DNA of 64,000 nt from Halichoerus grypus. Taxonomy: Eukaryota > Chordata > Mammalia > Carnivora > Phocidae. Position numbers and translations under genes: made by a program. How positions within the stretch are numbered: position 1 is the first letter of the stretch; each line of letters begins with the position of its first letter. Of the stretch, positions 10,701-25,700 are shown piece by piece. The stretch spans positions 193,372,187-193,436,186 of the forward strand of contig NC_135713.1 of NCBI RefSeq assembly GCF_964656455.1, given 5' to 3'. The notes beneath the pieces were generated by a model that saw only the letters and a program-made list of their open reading frames with translations, was not told where the DNA came from and searched no databases.

Positions 10701-13700
10701 TCATCAGTAGCCAAGGAAATGTAAATAAAAATCCTAATAATTTCATTTGAAATCACCTAGAAAATAATTATTCTTTTGTAGTCAGTGTCCAATACTTTAA
10801 TCAAAGAAGTAGATAATAGGGAACTGATTACATTTATAGACCATTCCAAGCTTGTTAAGGAGGAGAGACAAGTTTAGAATAAAAATGGCATAGATAAGTT
10901 GAAGGGGTGGCCAGAAATAAAATAAATTCAGTACACATAAATGCAAAGTAATACTCTAAGGTTGAAAGCATCAAGCTGCTCAAATATAAGATGTGGATTT
11001 ATTATTATAAAAGATTTGTAGATGGAAAATCCTAGGAGAGGTATGGACCACCAATAGAATGTTACTAAGCAATCTAATAGTATTGAATTGACAAGTTGCA
11101 ATACTGTGTAGGTATCCATCTGTCCATCTACCCAAGTCATCCCAACATTTTTTGAGTGTCTACTGTAGACAGCTTTCAGAGGGTATAAAAATAAAATGAT
11201 AAAAATAAATCAAACTTTTAGAAAGGTTAAGAAGCAGCTCTATTCTTTCTGACATGTTTATTTATCCATATGTTAATTTTCTTGGCAGATCTATTTTTTC
11301 TGACATGTTTATTTCTCCATATGTTAATTTTCTTGATGATTTTTTTGAGATTTATATTAAAATAATTATTCAAAGTGGAAATAACTTCGTTCTCTGGAAG
11401 CACAGGAGAATATAAAGAAGAAAATAAAACTTATGTGTAATCCCACTACATAGAGCTGAACTTTGGTATTTTTGCGTATATTTTTCTCGGATTTTTCTAA
11501 GCATATGAGTGTGTGTGTAAATGTGGTATATACACATGCATGAACACATAATTTTAAAAAATATATATGGACTCATATGCATACAGTTTTGTTACCTTTT
11601 TCTGTTAACATTATGTTAGTCAACTTTCCATGTAAATAAGTATAGATCTAAGTATAGCTCCTTTTTAAATGACTGTGAGTTATTCTGTGGGACAGATCAA
11701 AAAACAAAAACAAATTGTTTTGAAAAATAACCTATATAACAAATAATCTATATAAATTATTTCTAATATTCTTACAGTTACAAGCAGTGTTTTCTTTCCC
11801 ATCAGACAAAAGATAGCTAAAATTGAAATTGCTAGGTCAAAAAATGTGAAATTTTTAAGGTTTTTAGGTAATATTGTTATTAGAAATCCAAAGCAATAAA
11901 ACTGTAGAATTTTAGGTATTCAAGACATTAGATGTAGCTTCTTCCAATTACCTGGATTTACCATTGGGGAAACTGAAGGATAGAAAGATGAAAGTCTACT
12001 CTAAACTATCATATTTGTTTTTATTTTATTTTAATTCCAGTGTTGTTAACATATGGTGTTATATTGATTTCAGGTGTACAATATAGTGATTCAACAATTC
12101 CATATATTACTTAGTGCTCATCAAGATAAGTGTACTCTTAATACCCTTCACCTGTTTCACCTACCTCCCGTCCACCTTTCCTCTGGTAACCACCAGTTTG
12201 TTCTCTAAAGTTAAGGATCTGTTTCTTGGTTTGTCCTTTTCTCCCCCCTTTGTTCATTTGTTTTGTTTCTTAAATTCCGCATATGAGTGAAATCATATGG
12301 TATTTGTGTTTCTCTGACTGGCTTATTTCACTTAGCATTCTACTCTCTAGCTCCATCCATGTTTTTGCAAATGGCAAGATTTCATTCTTTTTATGGCTGA
12401 ATAATATTCCATTGTATATATATATACCACATCTTCTTTGTCCATTCATCTGTTGATGGACATGTGAGCTGCTTCCATAATTTGGCTATTGTAAATAATG
12501 CAATAAATATAGGGATGCATATATGCCTTTGCATTAATGTTTTCATATTCTTTATAGTAGTGTGATTGCTGGATCATATGGTGGTTCTATTTTTAATTTT
12601 TTGAGGAAACTCCATATGGTTTTCCACAGTGGCTGCACCAGTTTGCATTGCCAACAACATTGCATGAAGTTTCCTTTTTAGTCACATCATCGCCAGTGCT
12701 TTTTGTTTCTTGTGTTTTTGAATTTAGACATTCTGATAGGTGTGAGATGATATCTCATTGTGGTTTTGATTTGTATTTCCCTGATGATGAGTGATGTTGA
12801 GCATCTTTTCATGTGTCTGTTGGCCATCTGTATGTCTTCTTTGGAGAAATGTCTGTTCATGTCTTCTGCCTATTTTTAAATTTGTTTGGATTATTTGTTT
12901 TTCTGGTGTTGAGTTGTATAAGTTCTTTATATATTTTGGATACTAACCCTTTATTGGATATGCATTTACAAATATCTTCTCCCATTCAGTAGGTCGTATT
13001 TTTGTTTTGTTGATTCTTTCTTTCACTGTTCCAGCCATCTTTTTATTTTGATATAGTTCCAATAGCTTATTTTTGTTTTTGTTTCCCTTGTCTGAGGAAA
13101 TATATCTAGAAAGATGTTGCTATGGCTGATGTCAGAGAAATTATTGCCTGTGCTCTTTATTAGGATTCTTATGGTTTCAGGTCTCACATTTAAGTTCTTA
13201 ATCCATTTTGAGTTTATTTTTGTGTATGGTGTAAGAAAGTGGTCCAGTTTCATTCTTTTGCATGTTGCTGTCCAGTTCCAACACTATTTGTTGAAGAGAC
13301 TTTTTCCTATTGCATATTCTTGTCTGCTTTGTTGAAGATTAATTGACCATATATTTGTGTGTTCATTTCTGGGTTTTCTATTCTGTTCCATTGATCTGTA
13401 TGTGTCTATTTTTGTGCCAGTACCATACTGTTTTGATTACTACAGCTTTGTAATATAACTTGAAATCTGAAATTATGATATCTCCAGCTTTGTTTTTCTT
13501 TTTCAAGATTGATTTGGCTATTTGGAGTCTTTTGTGGCTCCATACAAAGTTTAGGACTATTAGTTCTAGTTCTATGAAAAATGCTGTTGGTATTTTGATA
13601 GGAATTGCATTAAATCTGTAGATTGCTTTGGATAATATGGATATTTTAACAATATTTGTTCTTCTAATCCATGAGCATGGAATGTCTTTCCATTTGTTTG

Positions 13701-16700
13701 TGTTGTCTTCAAATTCTTCCACCAGTGTTTTATTGTTTTCAGAATACAGGTCTTTTACCTCCTTGGTTAAGTTTATTCCTGGTATTTTATTAGTTTTGGT
13801 GTGATTTAAATGGGATTGTTTTCTTAACTTCTCTTTCTGCTGCTTTGCGATTAGTGGCCATACAACCAATTTTAGATGATATATGTTAGTTTAAATTTTT
13901 GCTCATTAATTTTTACATTGAAAAAATATAAGCCTACATTGAATATCTTGGTGATAATTACAAATACATGAAAAAGTTTCATATGTGAAGTTAAGGTTTT
14001 TTTGTTTTAATTTAGTATTTTTAGCTTTTGGAAGTTTAGAAATTACAAAATGAAAATTACCTCTTCACCCTAATCTTTCTATATAATTCGTCATGGTAAA
14101 CACTGTTAATAATTTGGTAGGTATTCTTCCTGGCTATTTGTTATATACATTTTAATTGGCGCATATTTATTAATGGTGAAATCACCTCTAAAATTTTTGC
14201 TATAACAAATAATGCTACAAAGAACATTCTTATTCATTAATTCTTGCACATCTGTGTAAATATTTTTATAGGATAGATTCCTAGAAATGAAGAAGCTGGG
14301 TCATAGGATATGCATATATCCATAGGAAAATGGTTTATGTCAAATTATATTATTTCATCCAGCTTTATTGAGATATAATTGACAAATAAAATTGTGTATA
14401 TTGTATATATTTAAGGTGTACAACATGATTTGGTATACATATACATTGTGAAATGATTACCATAATCAAGTAAATAACACGTCCATCACCTCACGTAGTT
14501 ACTTTTTTGTGTGTATGTGATGAGAACACTAAGATCTCTTTTTTTTTTTTTTTTTTTAAAGATTTTATTTATTTGAGAGAGAGAATGAGAGAGAGAGAGA
14601 GCACATGAAAGGGGGGAGGGTCAGAGGAAGAAGCAGACCCCCCGCCGAGCAGGGAGCCCGATGCGGGACTCGATCCTGGGACTCCAGGATCATGACCTGA
14701 GCCGAAGGCAGCCGCTTAACCAACTGAGCCACCCAGGCGCCCGAGAACACTAAGATCTCTTAAGATCTACTCTCTCAGCACATTTCAAATATACAATGTA
14801 GTATTTTTTTTTTAAAGATTTTATTTATTTATTCATAAGAGACAGAGAGAGAGAGAGAGGCAGAGGGAGAAGCAGGCTCCCCGCTGAGCAGGGAGCCCGA
14901 TGCGGGACTGGATCCCAGGACTCTGGGATCATGACCTGAGCCGAAGGCAGACGCTCAACCATCTGAGCCACGCAGGCGCCCACAATGTAGTATTATTAAC
15001 TGTAGTCACCATGCTGTAAATTAGATTCCCAGAACTTGTTCATCTTATACCTAAAGTTTGTATCCTTTGATAAACATCTGCCCATTTCCTCCACACCCCA
15101 AAATATATCATATATGTATAGATATAGTTATATAGATATCACATTTTCTTTATCTATTCATCTGTTGGTGAGCATTTAGGCTGTTTCCATTTCATGGCTA
15201 TTGTGAATAATGCTGCAATGAATATGGAGTGCACATATCTCTATGAGATAGTGCTTTTATTTCCTTTGGATATATATATAGAAGTGAGCTTGCTGGATGA
15301 TATGGTAGTTCTGTTTTTAATTTTTTGACACCACCTTTGTACTTTTTTTCATAATTGGTTATAATACCAGTAGGTTTTAAAATTATCTGAATATTTTATA
15401 GTTTTACTGAGGTATAATCAGAATATTTAAAGTATACAGTTTGAAAATTTTGACATATGTATATACTTGTGAAAACTCAATACCTCTTATTCCTACCCCT
15501 TTGTAAGTCCTCATTCTCTCTCCACAAGCCCCCTCACCACTCTCCAAGTAAACACTAATCTGCTTCTGTCACTACAGACTGTTTGCATTTTCTAGAATTT
15601 TATATAAATGGGATCATGCAGTACGTACTCATTTTTTAGTCTGATTTCTTTCTTTCAGCTTAATTACATTGAGATTAATCTATGCTTTTATACATATAAG
15701 TTTATTTCTTTTTGTTGCTAGGTAGTAATCTCTTTTGTGGATATGCCATAATTTGTTTATCCATTCACTAATGATGGACATTTGGGTTGTTTCCAGTTTT
15801 TATTTATTACTAATAAAGCTGGTGTAAACATTCATTTGTATGTCTATGTGTGCTGCTATGCTTTCATTTATCTTGGGTAAATACCTGGTGGTAGAATGAT
15901 TGGGTCATATGGTAGATATATATTTAAATTTTTTAGAAACTGCTAAACTGTGCTTGCAAAGCAGCTAAATTATTTTACATTGCCATGAGCAATATATGAG
16001 AGTTCCAGTTGCTCCTCATCCTTGCCAATCCTGGAATGGGTGAGCCTTTAAAAATTGTAGTCATTCTAATAGTTGTATGTTATTAACTCATTGTGGTTTT
16101 AATTTGCACTTCCTGAATGATCAAATGATGCTTATTTGTTATCTGTATATCTTATGCCCATTAAAAATGTGTTTGTGTTCTTATTATTGCATTTTGAAAG
16201 TATATATTCTGAGTATGTCCTTTACTACATATGTGATTAGTAAATATTGTCTTCAAGTGTATGGCTTGTCTTTTCATTTTTTGAAGAATGTCTTTCAAAA
16301 AGCATAAGTTCATACTTCTGAAGAAGTCTAGTCTACAATTATTTCTTTTATGGATTGTACTTTTGATGTTTTATCTAAAAGGTTTTTGTTTAACCCTAGG
16401 TCACATAGAAGTCAGAAAACAAGTCAAACTAGTTGATTGAAATTTGTGCAGATGTTTCATTGTTTTTTGAAGGAGAAACCACTCTCAAGTTATTATACTG
16501 AAAAAGAAGTTTTGAGGCAGACAACTTGACAAACTTTCCAATATTAGAGAAAGTGTTTCTGTGGTTTAGAAATGAGAACCACTAAGCCTTGTCAATTTCT
16601 CTGACGTTAGAAGCCTGCAGACTGCTGGAAGCATTGAAATGTTCTTTTATAGGTTACTTTGTTCAGATGACATTAAATTGAATTGTGGGTTTATAATAAT

Positions 16701-19700
16701 TTTCTTCTGAAATAGATAAACCCTTTCAAAGTTGGCCTCATTTACTAAATGAAGAGGGAAATGACTTCGTAGTTACTTAACTTGAAGAATCTTGAAAAAT
16801 TCAGATGTTCCTTGACACAGATCTATACTTGTCTAGAAAATGGGATTTAAGAACCCTGATTCTGTGTTTTGTCATACTTCGTAAATCTGGATTTTCAACT
16901 CTAGTTGCTATTAGACATGACTTGTGCATTATCATGCAAGAAAAGTCATAATTTAAACTTCTCATTCAAGCCAAAGATTTCTTACTGAAATTTTCATTTG
17001 TACAATTTAGATTTCTTTTTTTCTTCTTTTAAGAAATAGGCATTACTTTTTGCTTGAGAAATGAGATGATTTTGGGGGGTTAAGGATTGGTTTAATATTG
17101 TGCAATATTTTATGCATTTGTTTTAATGTACTTTGTGTACGTGTATGTAATGAGAGCGAGTGAGAGAGAGGAGAGAGAGGAAAGGAGGACAGGAGAGAGG
17201 GAGATGGAACAATGTGAGGCAAAGCTTTCATTAGAATCTCAATTGGATCCACAATCTCCCCCAAAACCACTGGTATAGAGGGCTTTTCTAGAACACAATC
17301 AAATCAGTCCTATTCTTTCAAGGTAACACCATTATGTATGTAAAATTGACACGTTGCATGATTTTTTTTTTTGCACCTAATTACAAATATAAAAATTAGA
17401 GCTTTGAGCAAAGAGCACTGCAGTATCTTTAATTCTAGTCTATATCATTCTTATTATTGCTGAACACTATTTATTATATAATTACAATATGTAAATTTTT
17501 TTCTGATAAATTTTCTTTTTACATTCTATATTTAATGTTAATGTTGACTATCCTTGTGTAAAGACTATGGTATTCTAATATCAGTCAATTCTATTCACAT
17601 TTTTAGTTTGCATTTTTATCTCATGTTCTTAGTGAGTTTGCTAATGCAGTTTTTTTCCTTCTGTTTCTGAACCATTATTATAGTTAATGGAATGCTGGAC
17701 TTTTCAGATTTCCTTAAGGCTGTGAACGATGTTTGTTATTTGGTCTCTCAGGATCCAGGTAAAAAAAAAAGATTCTTCAAAATTAAAGAACAGAATGATT
17801 TTGATTGTAACTGATTTTAAGGTGGGGTGGTTATATGAATTTACATTTTTTTCAGAATCTTTTAAGTACTTTTCCCCCCAGGAGTCTAGGTTGAGAAAAA
17901 TTAGACATGAGTTATTTCATAAAAGGAACTGAAAAGTGTGGATCACTTCCATGGTATCCTAATTTTCTTTCTCTAATCTCCATTGGATGCACACAACTGC
18001 TAGATTAATTTTCTTTTCTTTTTTTAAAAGATTTTATTTATTTATTTTGAGAGAGAGAGTGAGACAGAGAGCACAAGCAGGGGGAGCAGCAGGTAGAGGG
18101 AGAGGGAGAAGCAGGCTCCCCACTGAGCAGGGAGCCCGATGTCGGGGCTCGATCCCAGGACCCTGGGATCATGACCTGAGCCGAAGGCAGATGCTTAACC
18201 GACTGAGCCACCCAGGTGCCCTAGATTAATTTTCTTAATGTGATTTTTGTCATGTCATTCACCTGCTCAGAAATTTAGATGTTCTTCCTATGATCAAATG
18301 AATGTAGTCCAAGCTCTTATGCTTAGCGTCCTCACCTCCTCATAATTTTGCTTGCCATTCCTCCTTTCTCTGTAGAATCTTTTCCAGGCAAGAACCCCAT
18401 GCTCCAGTTAATCAAAAATCTCTATACATGCCAATTTCATTCTTATTTCCACACCTTTGTTCGTGTGTTTTTTCTTTTTTTCCCTTTGAAGTCTCACATG
18501 TTTTCTTCTATATGTTAACAGTACTCTATTCACTGCTTATATTTCTCCCAAAAAATTTCAGATGCTGATGGATCTCCTAACAACTTTTAGTTTACACTAC
18601 ATATAAATTGCAAAGAAAGTGATTGGAAGAACTATTCATGTTACTGATAGAAACAGTGCTTCCAAAAGTCTGAGATCTCTAGTGTTCATGACCTAATTTT
18701 AAGTTTCTTGGTTTAAAACAAAACAAAACAAAAACCAGTTCCTTGGTGTTTTCATTAGGCAAGATCAAGTTCCTATAATCAGTCCTTGGGATTATATATT
18801 TTTGTAGTCAACCTCACTGTATTTTCTTAGAATCAAGGATATATGAATGTGATAGTCTTCATATACCTGGATAAGCAAGCAAAAGGCAAGAAAAACTTAA
18901 TGTTTATGTATTCATTAATGTAATAAATGTTATTAAATGCCTACCATATACAGCAATTAACAATATAGATAAATGCTTGGCTTGCTTTTCTTTTATTAAT
19001 CCTTACTTCCTACTTGGCATTTTGATTAACTCCTATAGCATTGGTTTTCTCCTGGTTCTCCCTTTGTCTGCTTGTTTTTCACCTTGAAAACCAAGCTTTT
19101 TCTTGACTATAGATTTATATGTGTGTTTGGGTTCCTAAGTGCTGCCTACTTTTTAAGCCACAGTTTAGCTCCCATGTATTCCTTTGTTTTTCAAATCCCA
19201 GATTCCTACTTTAACCTTATTTTTGTTTATGGTTAAATGTTCTGAGACTAACAAAGTCCCAAGTTTATTTTTTACCTCTTTTTTATTTATTTATTTATTT
19301 TTATTATGTTATGTTAATCACCATACATTACATCATTAGTTTTTGATGTAGTGTTCCATGATTCATTGTTTGCGTATAACACCCAGTGCTCCATTCAGTA
19401 TGTGCCCTCTTTAATACCCATCACCAGGCTGACCCATCCTCCCACCCCCCTCCCCTCTAGAACCCTCAGTTTGTTTCTCAGAGTCCATAGTCTCTTATGG
19501 TTCGTCTCCCCCTCTGATTCCCCCCCCTTCATTTTTCACTTCCTACTATCTTCTTCTTCTTCTTCTTTTTTTTTTTAACATATAATGTATTATTTGTTTC
19601 AGAGGTACAGGTCTGTGATTCAACAGTCTTACACAATTCACAGCACTCACCATAGCACATACCCTCCCCAATGTCTATCACCCAGCCACCCCATCCTTCT

Positions 19701-22700
19701 TACCCCCCCACCACTCCAGCAACCCTCAGTTTGTTTCCTGAGATTAAGAATTCCTCATATCAGTGAGGTCATATGATACATGTCTTTCTCTGATTGACTT
19801 ATTTCGCTCAGCATAACACCCTCCAGTTCCATCCACATCATTGCAAATGGCAAGATTTCATTCCTTTTGATGGCTGCATAATATTCCATTGTGTATGTAT
19901 ACCACATCTCCTTTATCCATTCATCTGTCGATGGACATCTTGGCTCTTTCCATAGTTTGGCTATTGTGGACATTGCTGCTATGAGCATCAGGGTGCACGT
20001 ACCCCTTCAGATCACTACATTTGTATCTTTGGGGTAAATACCCAGTAGTGCAATTGCTGGGTCATAGGGTAGCTCTGTTCTCAACTTTTTGAGGAACCTC
20101 CATACTGTTTCTAGAGTGGCTGCACCAGCTTGCATCCCACCAACAGTGTAGGAGGGTTCCCCTTTCTCCGCATCCCCGCCAACATCTGTCATTTCCTGAC
20201 TTGTTAATTTTAGCCATTCTGACTGGTGTGAGGTGGTATCTCATTGAGGTTTTGATTTGGATTTCCCTGATGCCGAGTGATGTTGAGTACTTTTTCATGT
20301 GTCTGTTGGCCATTTGGATGTCTTCTTTGGAAAAATGTCTGTTCATGTCTTCTGCCCATTTCTTGATTGGATTATTTGTTCTTTGGGTGTTGAGTTTGAT
20401 AAGTTCTTTATAGATTTTGGATACTAGCCCTTTATCTGTTATGTCATTTGCAAATATCTTCTCCCATTCTGTTGGTTGTCTTTTGGTTTTGTTGACTGTT
20501 TCCTTTGCTGTGCAAAAGCTTTTGATCTTGATGAAGTCCCAATAGTTCATTTTTGCCCTTGCTTCCCTTGCCTTTGGTGATGTTTCTAGGAAGAAGTTCC
20601 TGCGGCTGAGGTCGAAGAGGTTGCTGCTTGTGTTCTCCTTTAGGATTTTGATGGACTCCTGTCTCACATTTAGGTCTTTCAACCATTTGGAGTCTATTTT
20701 TGTGTGTGGTGTAAGGAAATGGTCCAGTTTCATTCTTCTGCATGTGGCTGTCCAATTTGCCCAACACCATTTGTTGAAGAGACTGTCTTTTTCCCATTGG
20801 ACATTCTTTCCTGCTTTGTCGAAGATGAGTTGACCGTAGAGTTGAGGGTCCATTTCTGGGCTCTCTGTTCTGTTCCATTGATCTATGTGTCTGTTTCTGT
20901 GCCAGTACCATACTGTCTTGATGATGACAGCTTTGTAATAGAGCTTGAAGTCCGGAATTGTGATGCCACCGATTTTGCTTTTCTTTTTCAACATTCCTCT
21001 GGCTATTCGGGATCTTTTCTGGTTCCATACAAATTTTAGGATTATTTGTTCCATTTCTTTGAAAAAAGTGGATGGTACTTTGATAGTGATGGCATTGAAT
21101 GTGTAGATTGCTCTAGGTAGCATTGACATCTTCACAACATTTGTTCTTCCAATCCATGAGCATGGAACGTTTTTCCGTTTCTTTGTGTCTTCCTCAATTT
21201 CTTTCATGAGTATTTTATAGTTTTCTGAGTACAGATTCTTTGCCTCTTTGGTTAGATCTTTTTCACCTCTTAAAACAATATGCCTAATTCTTGAATATGC
21301 TATTTTTATAAAATAGCCAAGCAATATATGAATATAAATATGTAAAAGAGGCTCTTTAATTCTTCCTAGATTGTTAGTTTAATGTTGACTTTGGAATCTT
21401 TTTATATGTAATTTGAATATATATGTATGTATGCATATTGATATATTTTGTAAGACAAAATGAGTTACCAATTCCTAGGCAGAGTAGAACAAGAGGACCT
21501 AAATCTTACAGAGGCAAGTGAAAAGATCAAGCATACAGTTAGGAATCAAGAGACCCTAAGAAAATAAAAGGGAAAAATAGAATTCTCTTCTACTTTAAGA
21601 GAAAGGGGTCATGCCAAATACATTATTGTCTAGCATGATTTTTTTTTTAACTGAATAATATGTCTTGGAAGGTTTTCCATGCCAGTAGGTGTAGGTCAGC
21701 CTATTACTTTTTAATAGCTGTATGGTATCTGAAAAATGTAGATATACTAGAATTTACTTAACTAATCCTTTATTATTGAATATTTAATTGGTTTTAATTA
21801 TCTTAGTATTATAAACAATTTCACAATGAATATAACTTTTCTTATATTTTTTAATTTTATATATACTTATTTTTGTATTATATTTTATATTTATATCTGT
21901 GCCTATATCTTTATGATGCCTTTGTAAAGCAAAATTAGTTATCAATTATTAGGTAGAAGAGAACCAGAGGGATCTGTGCATGCATTGGAGCATGCCTTCA
22001 ACACTCAGACAGATAGTTTTCAACTCTTCCTTAGCCTTCACTTCCTTCTTAAGTGTATCCTCAATGTAAGCCAGAGTGAGAGTTCAGGACCTGCTCAGGT
22101 TTTCCTGGGTATGGCCCTATCCATGTGTGTGGCCATCTAGGTGCTCAGGAATATGTTTTTTTTTTCATATTTTTTGAATATGAAAAGGCCTTTTCAAAGG
22201 CTTCTGTGGATATCTCATTCCCCAGATTTTCCTTTTAAGCTTGTTTGCTAGCCTATTGTTTGCTCCAACTGTTTTTATTGACTTGGAAATAGGCCCATGA
22301 CATATTTTTGGGTGGAAAGATAGTAGACTGTATGTACTGTTTTATTTGGGTGAAATGTTCACAATCATTGATGTGCATAAAGAAACGTAGAAAGGTATCT
22401 GAGTAGGATATTAATCAAAATATATCATCTTTTGCATGCCCTGAATGGGAAATATTTGTTGCTTTTGTCTTTATTCTTTGTACAGTTGTGGGTTTATTTG
22501 ACTTTTTAAAACTAGTATGTCATTAGAAGAGCAGCAATAACATTGAAGAGCAGGACTTCAGAATCTGTCTTTTTGTTGTTGTTTGTTTCAAGTTTTATTT
22601 AAATTCTAGTTAGTTAACATATAGTGTAATATTGGTTTCAGGAGTAGACTTTAGTGATTCATTACTTACATATAACACCCAGTGCTTGCTCCAACTGTTA

Positions 22701-25700
22701 CCCACCACTTCAGGCATTCATAATGTTAACTAATTGCCTCTGATTGTTTTTGATGAGTACTCCCAGGGAAAAGACTCTGCATTGGGCAAATTTTGAGTCA
22801 GGTCAAATAAGGATGGTTGTACAAGTAAGGTCTTCCATGGAACCACCAAACAGGTCTAATAATGACAGTTCTTAGGGAATGGGGCTTTGAAGAAGTTCTA
22901 ACCTCATTCTTTTCCATTGGCTGTCAGGCTGCTGTTTTTCATCATGATTGTAGGCTCTTAGTTTTCAAAGTTCCTAGGAAGCTGGGATGGTGAGATGAGA
23001 ATATGGCAAGTTAAATGCCACAAAGTTCACTATTATTGAGATTCAGCCATTTTTCTTGAAAAAAACACCCTTTGGATTGCTGTAAGCCTTTGATTTATAT
23101 CCAGATTTTGAAAAAAGTTGATCTGATAATTTTCGCCAGTGTTCTCATTGCTTTTATGGAGGAGAGGGTTCTCAAAGGTCCTTCCTCTGCCACTTTTGCT
23201 CGCTTGATCAATAACTACTGGTTGAATGAGTGAATAATGCCCAGTTCTTCCCCCCTGCCTGTGCAAATCTAAAACCTTGTGGATCAGTTTGCTCGTTATA
23301 TCCTGAATTCCAAGAAAATGTGGTCTGACTATAAAGTGATTTGCTCTCTGGTATTGATTATGGGAACTGTGTTTCCTTATCAAATTAAATTAAGGATTGC
23401 AGTGGTCTGAGGAGCACTTAAATTCAGCATTAGGACCAGGTATCAATCTGTTTAGGTTTTAAGGAAGACATTTGTTTAGGGAAAATTCTCTCATTAATAT
23501 GAATATTTTCTTCTAACTGTTCTTTCCAATTCACTTTTGATACTAAGGACTGTTAGCATAAGAAAATGAAGTTTCTAGGGATGCCTGGGTGGCTCAGTTG
23601 GTTAAACGTCTGCCTTCGGCTCAGGTCATGATCCCAGGGTCCTGGGATCGAGTCCCACATCGGGCTCCTTGCTCAGCAGGGAGCCTGCTTCTCCCTCTGC
23701 CTGCTTGTGTTCCTCCTCTCGCTCTCTCTCTCTCTCTCTGGCAAATAAATAAAATCTTAAAAAAAAAAAAAGAAAATGAAGTTTCTATGGAGAAATAGAA
23801 ATGTTACATCTACTCCATTCTTCTCTCTTTTATACTATGTTTTCAAAATTACATATTATAGATTATACCACTGGTAAGAAATTATTTTAGTTAAAAGTTT
23901 TAACTAAGAGGTGACTCTGGTATAATGAGAGAACCCACACCTTTTAGCACAATACCCATAGCTTTTAGCACAATGCTCAGCATATAAATAGCATTTAATA
24001 AATACCAGCTATTGTTGCTCATATTATATCAGTAGTGATAATAGCAAAAATTATAGTTTATACTAAGAATGTGGTCGGAATTGAGCAAATGCCTACTTGC
24101 AGATAAATTTTTAGGAAATCCTATGCCTAACCTGGTAGGTTATTGACACAAAATCAGCTCCTCCAAGAAAAGCTATTGGTTCTTATGGTAAAATAATTTC
24201 TTTGTTTATTGTATTTTTGCAGCATTCCAAAATGCCTTGAAGATTTTCTGTAGGATAAAAAGTGGTCGAGTTGCAACTGATGAACTGGCTGCCGTTTTGG
24301 ATAGCATGGATATCCCTGTAATCCCTGAAACTTTTCAGGAAGTGATAAAACATGCTAGTATAGACAGTGAGTTATTTGAATTAATATGTATATATATCTT
24401 TCTTGGATATCAGTTTTCTGATTCATCCTTTATTTCTCCTTCTTTTTCTTCTGATTCTTACCTTTTGCCATCATTACTGCTTACAGGTGCCTATGGTAAG
24501 AGATAGTCTAAGAAAATTAAATGAGAAATTTCTAAAATTGTCATATTTTAGTATGTTTGGTAAAAATCTAAGAGAAAAATGGATTTATTTTCTTTTCAAA
24601 CTTACCTTTCTTTTCCAATAGTCATTTCTTATCTGTGTAGAGATAGTTTCTGTAGTGTCAAGGGCATTGGCTTCTCAAGTTAGGAGACCTAAATTTCTTG
24701 AGTTTTTAATTTTTTTGGATAGCTTTGATTATATAATCCTCCTGTGCTATTCAGTTACCCTGCAAAATGTAGATTTCTTTTAAACATTATAAATATATTT
24801 AGCAGATGTTTTGTATGATATGTTTACATGTCACCAGGGGGTGTCTGATAATAATGGACTGATAAATAATTGATTCATTGATTATCCATTTATTTAATAA
24901 GTCAGTCATTTAATATTTACTGTGCTTGAAACTGTGCTAGGTGATACACAGATGAATAGAACACACTTCTTTTTCCAAAGGAGCTCACATTCTAGTGTGG
25001 AAAGAGTCAAGTAAAATGAGAATTATAATGTTGTGTAACAAATACTATTATAAAATGTAGATAGGCTGCAAATATATCCTGGAAGCACCAGAGAAAGATT
25101 ATCAGAGGATGTGATACCTGAGCTAAATCTTGAAGGATCAGTAAGGGTTGGTTGGTTGAAGGTGGTAGTAAAGAGTGAGAAAGATATTTTAGACTGAGGG
25201 AAGAGTTTGTGTAAATATGGCAGGAAAATAATGAGACATGACATCTTTTTTAATGGGCTTCCATTAGTTTTTGTAATTTGTTAGTGATGGCTTTTTAGTG
25301 GGTCTTTGGCTGCTGAAATGTGTTGTGAAGATAGAACCAGGCTGCATGGATTTTTTTGTTTTGTTTTTGTTTTTTGAGAAGGAGAGGAGTGAGAGGGGCA
25401 GAGAGAATCTTAAGCAGACTCCACACCCAGTGCAGAGCCTGATGCGGGCTCAATCTCACAACCCTAAAATCATGACTTGAGTTGAAATCAAAAGTTGGTC
25501 ACTTAACTGATGAGCCACCCAGGCACCCCAGGCTGCATGGATTTTACTAGGTAGTCATTTATGGTGGGTTCTGGGTTAGTACACATAAGTGGAGGGATGT
25601 TCTGAGGCATGAAGATGTCCATAAAATGGGGATTTTAAAGTTTAATCTCAAGCCATATTATTAAATAGCCTTTAGGGCATGCTCTACCAGAAGAAACAGA

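Larger units (their letters stand above)
14340..15330 (-). repeat. Old L1M block, antisense
   Basis: Starts with ccagctttattgagatataa and continues with ttcatctgttggtgagcatt and ggctattgtgaataatgctg. Split by two Can-SINEs. Confidence 0.75.
10126..17683 (+). other. Intron D-E of EFCAB13
   Basis: 7.6-kb intron. It contains a sense L1 fragment (10440-10770), a 51-bp tandem duplication (11234-11335), an antisense L1 (12018-13868), old L1M blocks (14340-16310) and two SINEs. The rest (10780-11230, 11340-12010, 16320-17680) shows no further structure apart from old L1-like fragments near 11390-11800 and 14085-14330, and a GA-rich patch at 17150-17205. Confidence 0.7.
17759..24222 (+). other. Intron E-F of EFCAB13
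   Basis: 6.5-kb intron with two Can-SINEs, a 2-kb antisense L1 (19281-21264) and a short L1 3' end (about 22570-22700). The remaining stretches (18230-19270, 21300-22560, 22720-23570, 23780-24220) show diverged L2/MIR-like traces, for example 18280-18480 and 23930-24020, and no exon. Confidence 0.65.

Noticed and set aside
20062..21324. 420-codon minus-strand open frame
   Set aside because: It is the C-terminal part of L1 ORF2 from a 5'-truncated insertion plus some non-L1 sequence at its upstream end, not a host gene.
23033..23383. 116-codon minus-strand open frame
   Set aside because: No recognisable protein family, no splice or start context. The surrounding DNA reads like an old L1 5' region rather than a gene, though I could not confirm the family.
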